Shown: positions 30,825-42,183, counted from the first letter of the stretch. The stretch is 42,532 nt of DNA from Fomitopsis serialis (GCF_022376445.1 NW_025955301.1:1-42532); one strand, 5' to 3'. Numbers and translations are program-made. The notes: a model not told the origin generated them from the sequence alone.

Positions 30825-30939
30825 GCCCGCCCGCTTACCCTCTTATGCCCACGCGCTGACGCGACCGAAAAGAACACAAAAGCCACACAAAAACCCAACC
30901 GTGAGGTCGAGCAGTGGTATGCGAGGCCTCTGCGTCTAT

Positions 30940-31800
30940 GAGATGTATGGGGGACTGTACAGTGGTCTAGGTAAGAAGGAGGAGGACGGACAAGACTCCG
31001 AACGACGTGGGAGAGCTTCGAAGATGTCGAAGACTGTTCGAAGACGAGGGCTAAGCCTCAAAGGTAGGAGGGGGGAGTTTCGACAGACGTGTCGAACGAA
31101 CGGTGACAAGGAAGGCGAGCGACGGCAGGAGAAGAAGTGTAGAGCCTCTCGGGGCAACTACGAGCTGGCGAACGTACTGGCGAACTGACTGACTGACTTC
31201 GAACGTACTGACTGACTGGCGAACTTGCTGACTTCGAACGTACTGGCTGACTGACGAACCTCGCCGGTGCGAGGTGAGATTGAGAGGGTAAGGGGGTCTC
31301 TGAGATTCGAAGGGAACCAGTCCCAGAGTATATACAGGGAAAAACGGCTATTACCACTACGGAGCTCCGACGGCCCCAAACATCCGGCTATGGCTTCTAA
31401 CACGTGACAACTGCTCTCGGGCTCGCTAACCAGTGGTCCGAAGGCCGACCGGCTATCACATGACGCCGGAAACCGAGACCACTCGTCGAGGATGTGAGAC
31501 GACCTGCAAGGACTCACTGGACATCCTGTAGCATCCTATGGTCTCGCAGGAGATCTTCTAACACCGTAGCACGTCTTCTAACATGTTCGAGTGTCTTCTA
31601 ACACATAGTGTATCTTCGAGTGACCTGCGTGCTCTGGGGTCGTCTAGATAGGTGGGTAGGTGCTCCTATAGCGTCACTGAGGTGCCGGAAGGTCGCGGAT
31701 AGTCTTCTAAGGTGAGCCAGGGTTGGCTACGAACTTCGAAATCTTCGAACAGTTGTAGTGGATCTTCTAAGAGCTTCGGAGCATCGTAGAGGCCTAGATT
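30940..31800 (-). repeat. Probable LTR-like remnant (Ty3/gypsy type?)
   Basis: Read on the minus strand this stretch has repeated TTAGAAGA words, a TATATAC box (about 31328), and downstream runs of CAGTCAGTCAG and GTACGTTCGAAGTC. That is the style of fungal LTRs with a promoter. I could not fix the ends or a target duplication, so this is a tentative call. Confidence 0.3.
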
Positions 31801-32082
31801 GCGTTTTCGGGGCTTAGATAGCCTAGAGGCGTATCAGCGCCCGCCCTCTCGCACCCGCATCGCCAGTCTTTCCTGTATGCCCATCCTCTCGTTAGCTTGC
31901 CCTCCCGTTCTCGTTGCTCTTCTCTCGCCCATTCACCCCTACCCTGTCCGCGTGTTCTTGTACGCCCGTGATCGCCCTGTTGCTAGCTCGACCACCCGCC
32001 CGCCAACACGTTCTTTCCTGCCTGCATTTGTCCTCTTACCCGACCACTGCCCACCCGGGCCTGCCCTTCCGTCTTCGGCTTC

Positions 32083-32352
32083 ATGCCTGCTCGCCCTCGA
32101 CTTCTTGGGTCCCCAGCAGTTCTGAGGGTAGAGCCGTTGAGGTCGACTGTACCTCCGACACCGATGAGGGAGGAACTCAGCCCGCTTACACCTCGGGAAG
32201 CCTGCAAGGTTGCAACGCCGCAGGAGGTTGTGTCAAAGCCAACGATCCCGAAGGAGGCATCGAAGGCTGCAACACCGAGGGACACTACCAACGTCCAAGG
32301 AGGCCTCCCGGAGCCCCCCGAGGTGTCGAAGGTGCTGACTCGGTCAACATGA
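32083..32352 (+). other. Coding-like fragment with KxATP repeats
   Basis: An open frame to a TGA at 32350 reads PTPMREELSPLTPREACKVA and then two more similar blocks (TPQEVVSKPTIPKEASKAATP). It differs in style from the low-complexity DNA around it. It may be an internal exon of a captured gene or chance. No partner exon was found. Confidence 0.3.
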
Positions 32353-32399
32353 AAGGCGTCTGCATAAAAGGTGTTAGCTCTGTGTGCCTGCGGTGGACA

Positions 32400-32990
32400 T
32401 TTGCGCTGTGCAGCCTGTGCTGCACGTCGCCGTATCCCGTGCATGCCGTCCATCCGTCCTCGCCTATCTCCCAGCTGCTTGCCCTCCCTCGCCATCTGCT
32501 CGCTTCCGTCCTCGTTCGCTGTGTACTCGTCCTCGTCTGTCTCCCAGCTGCTTGCATGTCTCTCCCAGCCGCTCGCCTCCCCCGCCACCCGCTCGCTCCC
32601 GTCTGCGCCCGCCATCTACTCGTCCTCGCCTGTCTCCTAGCCGCTTGCTGCCCTTCACCGCCGTCTGCTCGCTCGCGCACGCGCCTCACTGTCCGCTCGT
32701 TCTCGCCTGTCTTCTAGCTGCTTGCCTGTCTCTCTAGCTGCTCGCCCTCCCTCGCCACCCGCTTGCCCTCCCTTGCCGTCCACTCGCCCTCCCTCACCGT
32801 GTGCTCGCCCTCCTCCGCCATCCGCTTGCCCGTCCGTGCCCTGCGGTTTGCTCGTCCTCGCCTGTCTCCCAGCCGCTTGGCTGTCTCTCCCAGCTGCTCG
32901 CCCTCCCCCGTCACCCGCTCACTCCCGTCCGCTTGCAGTCATCGCTGCTCGTCGGTATGGCTCTGCGTGTCGGCTGTGTTTGTACGCGGG
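32400..32990. repeat. Degenerate minisatellite near CTCGCCTGTCTCCCAGCTGC
   Basis: Blocks around CTCGTCCTCGCCTGTCTCC, AGCTGCTTGC and GCCCTCCCTCGCCACCCGCT recur five or six times over about 600 bp. Translations are Leu/Pro/Ser/Cys-rich on the plus strand and Arg/Glu/Gly-rich on the minus strand, and are not real proteins. Confidence 0.6.
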
Positions 32991-33107
32991 GCTTTTGCCC
33001 TCTGCGCTCGCGGGTGGTGTGTGTTCTGTTGTGCGCTCCTGTATGTCTACTGCCTACTCGCCCTCCCTCAGGCTTGTCCTTCGGCCATTCACACATGGTC
33101 CGTTCCT

Positions 33108-34945
33108 CGGCCATGTTTGCACACAGGGTATTCACCCTGTATGCATATGGTCACTGTCCGTGTCCGTGTCGTGCTGGGCATTGTCATGCCCTGTACCTGC
33201 CTTGTCACCCACTTGCTTGCTCACTTGCGCGCACATGCTGTCCATCCATCGGCTGTCTGTGCACGTAGCGAATTGGCCCTACGTGCTCACGATCACTGTG
33301 TGCGTCGTGCTGTACGTTGCCCGGCCTCAGAGTTCTGCTCGCACTGCTCTGTGACTGCACGTAGTAGATGTACAAGTCCCTGTACAAGTCCCTGTACAAG
33401 TAGTTGTACAAGTAGTTGTACAAGCCTTTGTACAAGCCCTTGTACAAGTCTTTGTACAAGCCTTTGTACAAGCCCTTGTACAAGTCCTTGTACAAATCCC
33501 ATGTACAAGCCCTTGTACAAGTCTTTGTACAAGCCTTTGTACAAGCCCTTGTACAAGTCACTGTACAAGTAGTTGTACAACTACTTGTACAAGTAGTTGT
33601 ACAAGCCCTTGTACCAGCCCTTGTACAAGTAGCTGTACAAGTCTTTGTACAGTTGCACAGGTAGTTGTACAAGTCCCTGTACAAGTAGATGTACAAGTAG
33701 TTGTACAAGTTGTTATGTACAAGTAGATGTACAAGTAGTTGTACAACTCCTTGTACAGTTGCACAGGTAGTTGTACAGTAGCAATACATATGCATGGCAG
33801 TTGTACAAGCATGTTACATGTCCTTGTACAATTACACTGTACAATCACCTGCAACACCACTAATTGTCCCAATGTTCAGGCTGTACTATCCAGTGTATGT
33901 GCTTTATACATATACATGTACTACATATATTAGTCAGCCTGTCACTGTATTGACTTGTCTGCCTATCCAAGTCATAGTCCAGTGTGATTGACCATGTTTA
34001 CATATGCAGAGGCTGGTCCCAGATGGCATCAGTACTGATTTCTTTACAATCTGCTCTGAGTGGCACCCATTTGTTTGCAATCTTTCACAAGTGGCACACA
34101 CATGTTTGCAATCTTTTAGGAGTGGCACACTTTCATTCACTATCTTTGTTCCCTGAAAGATCACAAACATGATTTGTCACCCCCATGGTCACAATACTTC
34201 ATGTATCTCTTCATGTGAGCTGTTGGAATTGAGAGGGTACACTGCAGCTAGGTGTGCCACTGCTATCTATTTCCAATACTTCATGCCCAAATCTTGAGTA
34301 CAATGTTCCCAATATTTCAGGAGAAGAGTTTGTGGAGAGATCATGAACAATGTTACACTTCAATCAGAGACACAAGCTTCAAAATTGCATTCTAATCCTA
34401 TCACCATCTTTCTGCACACATGTGCTGTGATAGGATTGCAATCATACTTTCCAATCTTTCATACCTAAAAGACAGTATTCACAGAACTCAAAACTTCCTT
34501 TGAAAGACCTTTGGAATACATTAGACATGGAGGATTGTGAAGCCTGTCACAATCATTTGTCAATATTACATGATGTGATTATGGAGAAACAAGATTGTAA
34601 CTTATCACTCTGCAATCCTTTTGATGTCTGTTCACAATCAATTTGGCCCAAAATATTCATTCTGCATCTGAGAACTTTCTGCAAGCTTCTACATTGAAAG
34701 ATCAGAGATGTTATGACCAAAACTCATTTCCAATCTTTACACCAATCTGTCTTCAATACTGCACACAGAATGATTCAAAACAATGTCTACAATCTTTTTA
34801 GGAATCTGTCTCCAATATTGTGCACACAATGATCGAACATAATGTTTGCAATCATATTACTAATCATTCATACCAAATATGGGTAAAAAGATTCGAACTC
34901 TTTTTCCAATCTTTCGGGACGAAAGATTCCGACTCTCGCCCGGTG
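33108..34945 (-). repeat. Right terminal inverted repeat, 1,838 bp
   Basis: Inverted copy of 26196-28033. The differences I saw include one base about 57 bp from the tip and four in the innermost 160 bp. Confidence 0.95.
33364..33781 (-). repeat. 12-bp tandem array with palindromic core TTGTACAA (right arm)
   Basis: Exact mirror of the array at 27360-27777. The identity of two arrays this repetitive implies recent copying or correction between the arms. Confidence 0.95.
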
Positions 34946-34948
34946 CAG

Positions 34949-35145
34949 GGCTTCATGCAAGTTTCAACGCATCGCTACAGGTGTACTCACGCTATCATAG
35001 ACACAAGGCAGTGGTTGATCATTAGATACCCGAGTAAGACAGTTGCGCCTTTCGATGGCTGACAGGCCGCAGCCGCGTACTGTTACGTGATCCTTGAGTG
35101 TCTGCTTGAATGCTCTGTCATTGCTCATGCTGGTTGATGAAACAG
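34949..35145. other. End of duplicated segment, then unassigned DNA before HUS1 remnant
   Basis: 34949-35020 aligns with 38325-38398 and is the last piece of the first duplicated segment. The next 125 bp match nothing else in the window. The last part could be the 3' end of an intron (ends GAAACAG). Confidence 0.6.
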
Positions 35146-35906
35146 GCTTGCGAAGAAGGACGAGGTTGCGGTTCTGACGTTCGAGATCGCGACGACGACA
35201 CGGATGGGCCGGTACGTCCGGATTACGCACGACGTCCGGATCGTGGTCCTGAACTTCAAGACGTGGGCTGGCTCAAGGAGCCGATGTGCCCTGAGCCTGA
35301 GGTCCATCACTACGCCTGCATTCCCCATTGGTGTCGGTGAGATGAATATTTGATATCTGAAGGTCCATATAATCCTCCCGCCCCTTGCGAAGCTGCGCGC
35401 CGTCGTGGAGCGTATGCGCCCGCTCGCGGCGGACGTGATCGGCATCCGGGCTAACTTGTCGGGGTGCTTGCAGCTGTGCGCCCAGACCGACAACTCGCGC
35501 GTAGATGTGGCATGGAACGGGCTGTCTAATCCCAGAATGGGTAAGTCGTTTTCCGGAATTTCTTGTCTTACTGGGATACGAAGGGCGTGTCGTCCGTCGT
35601 TTGTTTGAGCGCAAGATCCGAGCACGCAGGATCCGGATACCTCGGACGCACGCGGCCCAACGACGCTGTACGGCGTTCTCGTGTCTCTCAGAAGCCTCCA
35701 GAACTTCCTGAGCAGTCACGTCGTGTCGACGACGACCATTGCGTGTGAGTCGTGCTTGTCGGAATGTCCTAGCGCCACCATTGCTCACGCACCATGTGTC
35801 CGTAGGCATATGCCAGAACCACTGCATCATACTGTACGTGTACATCGACGAGATGGCGGGGGCAGATGGCATCCTGACATTCTACATCCCGGCTATTATC
35901 GAGTGA
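35146..35906 (+). pseudogene. hus1: 5'-truncated HUS1 (9-1-1 checkpoint clamp) fragment
   Basis: HUS1 is a subunit of the 9-1-1 DNA-damage checkpoint clamp. The C-terminal half is recognisable: LAKKDEVAVLTFEIATTTR, GRYVRITHDVRI, WLKEPMCPEPEVH, then IILPPLAKLRAVVERMRPL, NLSGCLQLCAQ, SLRSLQNFLSSHV and the ending GILTFYIPAIIE. Exons 35146-35301, 35363-35540, 35616-35744 and 35806-35906 are joined by introns of 61, 75 and 61 bp; the first has a weak donor, GTCCAT. A -1 frame change lies between THDVRIVVL and DVGWLKEP (about 35250). The N-terminal half is absent: only 125 bp separate this exon from the duplicated F-box flank, and no HUS1 start was found elsewhere in the window. It therefore looks like a dead fragment cut off by the rearrangement. 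Confidence 0.7.
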
Positions 35907-36532
35907 CCCCGCCACCTCCGCGCGTTTCTTTTCCTCCGTGTTTCGGATCTTGAGTGATCATCCACTGTCTGTTTTTGTTGTTGGTGCTCGCCCCGTCGTG
36001 ATATCCGCCTGCTGTATCTATAGCTTCCTCTCACTGCTGTGGGCGTGCTCGGGCGCCCGTTGTACTGGCCTCATCCGTTGTCGCATCTCATCGACTGTCT
36101 AGGACTCGGCACGGGTTGCCAGTATACTTGACTGTGCCAAGTACTGCATCGCTCTGCTCCGGATTCGCAGACTGCCTCGTTCGCACGCGCCTGATTCGTT
36201 TGACCCTAGGCTACATGACAGTCTCGAGCTCGTCATCTATAATAAGATGGAATAACCTGACATGAGACGCGTGAGCTCAAGACGAGGACGACTGTATTGA
36301 GGGCCGGGCATATCGCTCAAAGATACATCGCAGCATACGGTTCGGTCCGCGTTTCCTACTAGTCTGTCTGCTTGGTGCAGAGTCGGTATAATACTATCTG
36401 GAATGCCTCAACTATTCGCCGATGATCAATCCACAAAGTATGCTGGCTTTCAGTCATGACGAACTTCAGGGCGAATACATGCTGTTCCTATAGCTACAAC
36501 GCCCACGGGCCACCCGTGATACATGCATGCTT
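35907..36532. other. Intergenic region between HUS1 remnant and F-box B
   Basis: About 620 bp with no supported exon. Similarity to the 3' flank of F-box A begins at about 36442. Confidence 0.4.
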
Positions 36533-38398
36533 TCAGATATCCGACCAAACAGGTAAGTCCCTCGCCTCTTTCTTTTCCTCCACAAGCCTGTCATCAGACG
36601 ATAACGTGAACAACCACACGTAGGTCGACCATATGCCGCTATCCCCCTCGCTTGGCTCCACATAGAAGAAACGGCGCAAGGAGCTGTAACTCTCCAGGAT
36701 CTTCTGCACCCAGGGACGGATACAGGCCAGCCGACTGTCGCTGGTGGCAGCGTTGTAGTTGACGCCGACGATGCCGGGGAACATGTAGTCGAACTGATCA
36801 TGCAACGCAGACCAGACAACCGTGTGCAATGTAATCCTGCCCATCTGCACGCGACGGACGTCTGAGTACGGCAGGAACTGTGGAGAGCATTAGCAAAGTG
36901 AATGCGGACGGCAATGGAAAACAGATGCATACACTGACATCACTAATGTCTTCTACCTCGAGATATCTCAATTTTGGCATGAGCCCGCAATCGAGCGTGC
37001 CCGATATCAAGGACCAAACGGGAGTTCGGACCATTGAAGACGCTCGTTCGCACTTGAAGCTGATCAACTGGTGCCGCACAACTCGAAGAATCTCGTTGAG
37101 ATCTGGGTTTTCCCCCTCATTAAAGGAAAGATGAAGGTGTGTGATTGCGTGAGGGGCACAGATGGTGTGCACGAAGAAAAAGTGGTATGTCTGCACATAT
37201 TTGAGGCGTGGGAGGGCATCGTGTGGTATCTTCCAGTTACAAAGCCAAGAATCCTGTGTGTGCAGGTTGAGCTTCAGATGCTCAAGCCTTGTGAGCATGA
37301 GGAGTATCTCCATCACCAGGAGAATCACGGGAGTCATGCGCCCATTGTCATGAGCCTCGAATTCGTTGACGAAGGACGCCCGTCTTGAGGACCTCGTGAG
37401 AGCCCGGTGCAGACTGCGAACGTGTGGAACCCGCCCCACGTATACTTTGCGATACAAGAGACGCTCGGCTTCGAGTTGGAGGGTGCGGCATACACGACTT
37501 GCATTAGCGAGCGTGCGCGGAGAGTCGACGTCCTCAAGAATGTGTGTTATTAGTTCGAGTGGCAGCGACTTCACTGGTGCGTTGCTGCCCTCTGCAGGTT
37601 GCTTCGGTCGTGTTCGCCGGACCCGCTTGACGCTGGGCTAGATCATCGGCTCGTCATTTGGGACGGAATGGTTCCAATGTTGACTTACCTGGGCAAGAAC
37701 CTCCAAAATCGGCTTCGTCCTGCTAGATCGGGGGACTCTCTGCGAAGGGGCCATGGTTATGTATCACGGTTCCTAGGGCCCATGACTTCAGCTCATCCAA
37801 TGCTGCGGTATGAAGCTTGCGAGAACGAACCCGTTCGCCGTGGGCAGTGCGACGGAACTACTATACTGCTGACTCCGGATACAGTATGGTTCGACGAATG
37901 TTACGCTTATGTGTGTTCTACAGAGCATGAGACTGTGTAGACAGCGAATCCCATGAGCTTGTGACGTGGACCACTATACCGTACACACCTGAGTGCTATG
38001 CATCTGAGACAAGTTAAGTACAACGTTCACAAGGATGGTCGCAAACACGTGCACGCGAACGATCTCGAACAAATTAATGAACGAAAGCGCGTCGGGCGCC
38101 CGGAACCGGCCAAGCATGTGACCTTTCGAACTCCCGATTCGACGAATCTCAGACTGACAGCGTAGTCAGGTATATCTTTCCTGACACAAAGACAGCGTGT
38201 CTTGATGTTGTGACGGCCACAGAGCCACGACTTGGAGGTGCCAGAAAGCAGCACTACCATACTGACCTCAACATCCAGGACTCGTACGCTCCCAAAAACG
38301 ATCGGCGCCGGCGGACGTGGCCAGGGCTTCATGCAAATTTGAAGACATCGCTACAAGTGTACTTATGCTATCATAGACACAAAGCAGTGGTTGATCGT
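36466..38398. repeat. Second copy of the F-box segmental duplication, uninterrupted
   Basis: Aligns with 18283-19887, 25795-26195 and 34949-35020 in order and orientation, with moderate divergence. It contains both pre-insertion sites: TGAGA at 37928-37932 where copia inserted into TAAGA, and a single CAG at 38322-38324 where the palindromic element inserted. Confidence 0.85.
36533..37754 (-). CDS. F-box protein B, paralogue of A lacking 50 internal residues, 355 aa
   Basis: Three exons (37754-37689, 37589-36933, 36877-36533) with the same intron positions and lengths (99 and 55 bp) as F-box A, giving 356 in-frame codons with stop. The first exon (MAPSQRVPRSSRTKPILEVL) and F-box (SLPLELITHILEDVDSPRTL) match A closely. 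After LEHLKLNL the protein jumps to HTQDSWLCNW, so the part of A from CANYDEP to LESLHIQD is missing in frame. This removes about two leucine-rich repeats of the substrate-binding region. The gene is otherwise intact and has no insertion in its upstream flank. Confidence 0.85.
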
Positions 38399-38542
38399 CT
38401 CTTTACATACACATGTGAGAATTGCGTATGTACATACTTCTGGTCTGGTTCAATTAAGTGGACTGCGAAGCGACGTAATGACTTCAGACTGCCCTACACA
38501 CCAATGCGCTACGCGCCCCCGACCCACCCACGATACATCTAT
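37755..38542. other. 5' flank of F-box B with two preserved empty insertion sites
   Basis: The upstream region of B and the 3' flank of F-box C. It holds the unoccupied copia site and the unoccupied palindromic-element site. No gene was seen. Confidence 0.6.
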
Positions 38543-39872
38543 TCAGTTATCAGTCCAGACAGGTACATCCCTCACGTCTTTCATCTCCTCCACGAGCCTG
38601 TTGTCCGACGACAGCGTGAACAGCGTCGCGCAGAGCACATTGGTCGGCGTTCGATCGACATGGAAGAAACGCTCCACAGCGCTGTTCTTTTTCAGGAATT
38701 CCGTGGCCCAAAGACGGAGATAGGCCCGCCGGCCGCGTACAGTGTGGGGAGCATTGTCGAAGTCTTCGCGGCAGTACATTGAAGACCAAACAAATGTTTC
38801 CAACGCGATGGCCGACCCACGCAGACGCCAACGACCGTCCATGAATGGCCGGAACTGCGCAGAGGGTCAGTGAAGAGAACAATGGCTTGAAAAACGAATG
38901 CGTACGCTGGAATCACTAGATCGATGGTCCATCACCTCGAGATACTTAAGGTGGGGCATGGGCCCGCAACCGAGTACGTGCGATATGACAGACCAGAATG
39001 GTCTTCGAAGTCGCCTTTCACCATGCCGTGTGCACTTGACACTGACCAGCCGGTGCCGCACAGCTCGAAAGGTCTCAGCGAACGTCTGGCCGCTCAACTC
39101 GCACATGGAGAGATCGAGGTGTGTGATCGCGTGAGGGCCTCGTATGTGCTGCACGAATAACCTTTGAGATGTCTGCACGTATTTGAGGTGTGGGAGGGCT
39201 TCTTGTGATATCTCCCAGTCAAATGAGTCGTGCCTGTGTAGGCTGAGTGATTCTAGACCAGTCTGCTGTCGGAGGAATTGGACGAAGTCGCTATCCTTGA
39301 CTGTCCAGCTTTCGAGTGACCTGAGTCTAAATGTGCACTTTGCGAGTGTACGCAGCACGATCTTGTAAATGCCATAGTCATATCGTTTGATTTCCAGGTG
39401 CGCGAGGTTCGTGAGCAAAGGGAGTATGTCGTTCACCAGCGGAAACACTGGACTGAGGCCTCTAGTCATTTCAACCCGTAATGCATTTACGAAGAATGCC
39501 CGTCTGGATGACTTGGTGAGAGCCTGATGCAAACTGCGAACGTGCCGAATGCGTTCCATATGGACTTCTCGGTACAATAGACGCTCGGCCTCGAATTGAA
39601 CAGCACGGCAGGCACGACTCGCGGCAGCGAGCGTGCGCGGAGAGTCGAGGTTCTCGAGAATGAGGGATATCAGTTCGAGTGGCAGTGACTTGACTTGCTC
39701 TTCGCAGGTTGCTTCGGTCGTGCATGCCTGGTTCGCTTGACACTTGGTTAGATGATAGCCTCGTCAGTTGGAGTTGTGCCAGCGAGTAGCCACTGAGTTG
39801 ACTTGCCTTGGAAAGCGCCTCAGAAGTCGGCTGTGTCTTTCGGGGTCGGAGGTCCCTCTGCGAAGAAGACAT
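38543..39872 (-). CDS. F-box protein C, older paralogue, 389 aa
   Basis: Three exons (39872-39807, 39697-38906, 38854-38543) give 390 in-frame codons with stop. The first exon (MSSSQRDLRPRKTQPTSEAL) has the same 66-nt length as in A and B. The F-box reads SLPLELISLILENLDSPRTL, then CRAVQFEAERLLYREV. LRR-like segments follow (LAHLEIKR, LESLSLHR, ITHLDLSM, LKYLEVMD), and the end is VEEMKDVRDVPVWTDN. It keeps the segment that B has lost. Intron 1 (39698-39806) starts with GCAAGT instead of GT; GC-AG introns are a known minor class with an otherwise strong donor. The second intron is 51 bp. C is much more diverged from A and B than they are from each other. Confidence 0.8.
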
Positions 39873-41033
39873 GCTTCTGTATTGCTGTTCCAAACCCGTA
39901 CAACATCATGCGTTGTTAGCTCGTACAATCCTGTACAATCCTGTACGATGCTAATTGGGATAGCCATACCAGAATATGCGAAGGGACTCGCGGTACCCAA
40001 TGCGGTAGCCCTGCAGAGTGTGACGGTTACGCTGTGTTCTCGGTTCTCGTGAGCCTGGTTCGAAATCAACTGTAGCGCAGTCCACATACCTGAATCTGCT
40101 CTCAGGAAAGGCCCTTTTTGGTGGAACGTTGTACCGTTGTTCGCAGTACTGGGCCTGGCAGTCGACGTCTCCGGGTTACCCGCTGGCGATTCGAGCTCAG
40201 GAATGGTCCTGAGATGAGCGCGACTGCCCAAATGGTGGCGCGACGCAGTTCGGATGCAGCCACAAAGCCACCGTTGGCCACATGGCACATGGCCCAGTGT
40301 CTTTGTCAGCAGACAGTGAATAGTGCGGCCATGAGGCGGGGACGCGGTCGTATCGTCCATAGCTTCTGGATCTCTGCTTCGTCCTGGGAGAGCCTGAGTC
40401 GTTCATTTTGTCTTGATGTTTATGTATATCCACCGATTCATGTTGGAGCATCGCATCCACGTTTTTCATCATTCCGTACAGGTTGTACCAACACTACTCG
40501 CTCAACTTGATCTCCTCCAGGATGTATCATACTGTACTTACGTCGCGCCTCTAGTGATGTATAATAGTGTCCGCTGGGTGTCTAACTGCGCGTAAAGCCT
40601 CAAGATCTCAAGATCTCAGGCCTCAGGCTCTCAAGCTGCGGAGCGCTGGGCCCTGTCGTTGCTGCTCCTCCCCATCCACCTTCGGGGGATACTAGAGGGG
40701 ATTGGGAATGTGACTCTGCACTTAGATTTGTAATATTTCCTCTCTACTCCATGAAGGCAGATCTGGAGGGGCCTGCTATAGGGAGCGATGTTTGGGTGAT
40801 GCGACGCAGAGCTCCGAACTCAGTACTCGTACTCACCGGCGAAGACCATATACCGTGATCGGGAGCGGGATGGACTCAGAGGCCTCCGAGTCAGGCCTCG
40901 AGTGTGACAGTGTTATCGTCCGGCGAGTCCATGAATCCGCTTCGCACAACGTCGCTACGTAGGTTTCAGTTGACGTACATAAACACTCGTGCGCTCCGAC
41001 TGACAAGACAACAACCCCATCAATATCCGCGCT
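39873..41033. other. Intergenic region upstream of the alpha/beta hydrolase
   Basis: No supported gene in 1.16 kb. It contains a short CAAGATCT repeat near 40603 and a palindromic CCTCCGAGTC block near 40879. ACATAAACAC about 55 bp before the hydrolase ATG could be a weak TATA-like element. Confidence 0.35.
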
Positions 41034-42183
41034 ATGACCGACTCTGAGATTACTGGGACAGTCGACTTCACGGCTAACGGGGAGACCTACCAGACCTGGT
41101 ACCGCCTCCTAGGCGACCTCAACTCTGGCAAACGCCCCCTTGTTACGCTGCACGGTGGACCCGGCTTCGGACACGAAGCCATGCTCCCGCACTATGAGCT
41201 GCACAGAGCCCGCGGCATCCCCGTCATATGCTACGACCAGCTTGGCATCGGGAAGAGCACGCACCTCCGCGAGAAGCCGAAGGAGTTCTGGAGCGTCGAG
41301 CTGTTCGTCGACGAGCTGGCGAACCTCGTCGAGAAGCTCGGCATCGCGGAGAACTTCGACTTGTGCGGCCATTCGTGGGGCGGGATGCTCGCCCTGTCGT
41401 ATGTGCTCGCGAAGCAGCCCAAGGGACTGAAGCGGATGGTCCTGGTGGGAACGCCGTCGTCTATGGAGCTATGGCAGAAGGGGACGAGGGAGCTGCTCGA
41501 GGGCTTGCCGAAGGATACACGGGAGACACTGAAGAAGCACGAGAGGGAGGGCACGACGGACAGTGAGGAGTACAAGGCGGGGATGGAGGTCTACTTTCGC
41601 AAGCACATGTTGAAAGTCGTCCCGGTGGATCCCCCAGTTGGCACAAGGTGCACTCCGCGCGAAAGAGGAAGACCCTACGGTGTATTCGATCATGTGAGTG
41701 ACACTTAGACTGAATTACCATCGTATATTACTGACTGTGATCAGGAACGGCCCTTCCGACTTCTACATCACTGGGACCATCAAGAGCTGGTCGGTGCTCG
41801 ACGACCTGCACAAGATCTCCCAGGAGACGCTGGTGATCAACGGCGCCGACGACGAGGCGAGGGATTTCGTCGTCGGTCCTCTCTTCTGGCGGATCCCGAA
41901 AGCGAAGTGGGTGCAGTTCGCGAATAGTTCTCACCTAGCGTTCTTCGAGGAGCCAGTGCGGTACTTCGAGGTTGTTGGGCAATTCTTGACTACACCGTAT
42001 GTTGATGGGGACGCAGTCAGTACCAACCTTCGTAGGGCACGGATAGGAACAGTGCATAACAGGAATGATAGACCAATCCTATGGACCTGGATCGAAGAGC
42101 CATTGGGAACTCAAGCTAGTGTTCGTTGTCAGCTCGGCATTCGGTACGAGGATACCTTTTTGAGAAAAACGACAATCAGCTAA
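41034..42183 (+). CDS. Proline iminopeptidase-like alpha/beta hydrolase (S33), one frame break
   Basis: Predicted to release N-terminal proline or act on small amides or esters; cytosolic, with no signal peptide. Exon 1 (41034-41693) has the oxyanion-hole motif LHGGPGFG and the nucleophile elbow GHSWGGM (Ser near residue 116). A 51-bp intron (41694-41744) separates it from exon 2, which carries the Asp (INGADDEARDF) and the His (NSSHLAFFEEP). Between LKVVP and KEEDPTVYSIM the frame moves by +1, most simply one extra G near 41626 (CCGGTGG where CCGTGG would keep the frame). The catalytic His therefore lies beyond the break, so this allele is dead or the base is an assembly error. The usual family end is near 41990; the frame stays open to 42183, so an unseen intron or altered C-terminus is possible. 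Confidence 0.75.

Larger units (their letters stand above)
26196..34945. mobile_element. 8,750-bp palindromic DNA element with 1.84-kb terminal inverted repeats
   Basis: The two ends (26196-28033 and 33108-34945) are inverted copies: every position x pairs with 61141-x. By eye I found about five mismatches in 1,838 bp. The termini read CACCGGGCGAGAGTCGG, and the flanks carry the 3-bp duplication CAG (26193-26195 and 34946-34948). The paralogous segment has the uninterrupted site with a single CAG at 38322-38324, which proves insertion. A CAC start and 3-bp duplication fit CACTA-like elements; the very long repeat-rich arms recall foldback elements. No transposase was recognised inside, so it is probably non-autonomous. 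The interior holds a nested hAT-like element, an LTR-like remnant, coding fragments and low-complexity repeats. Confidence 0.9.

Noticed and set aside
26196..34945. Polinton/Maverick or other giant virus-like element
   Set aside because: Long TIRs would fit, but there is no DNA polymerase, capsid or packaging gene, and the target duplication is 3 bp rather than 6.
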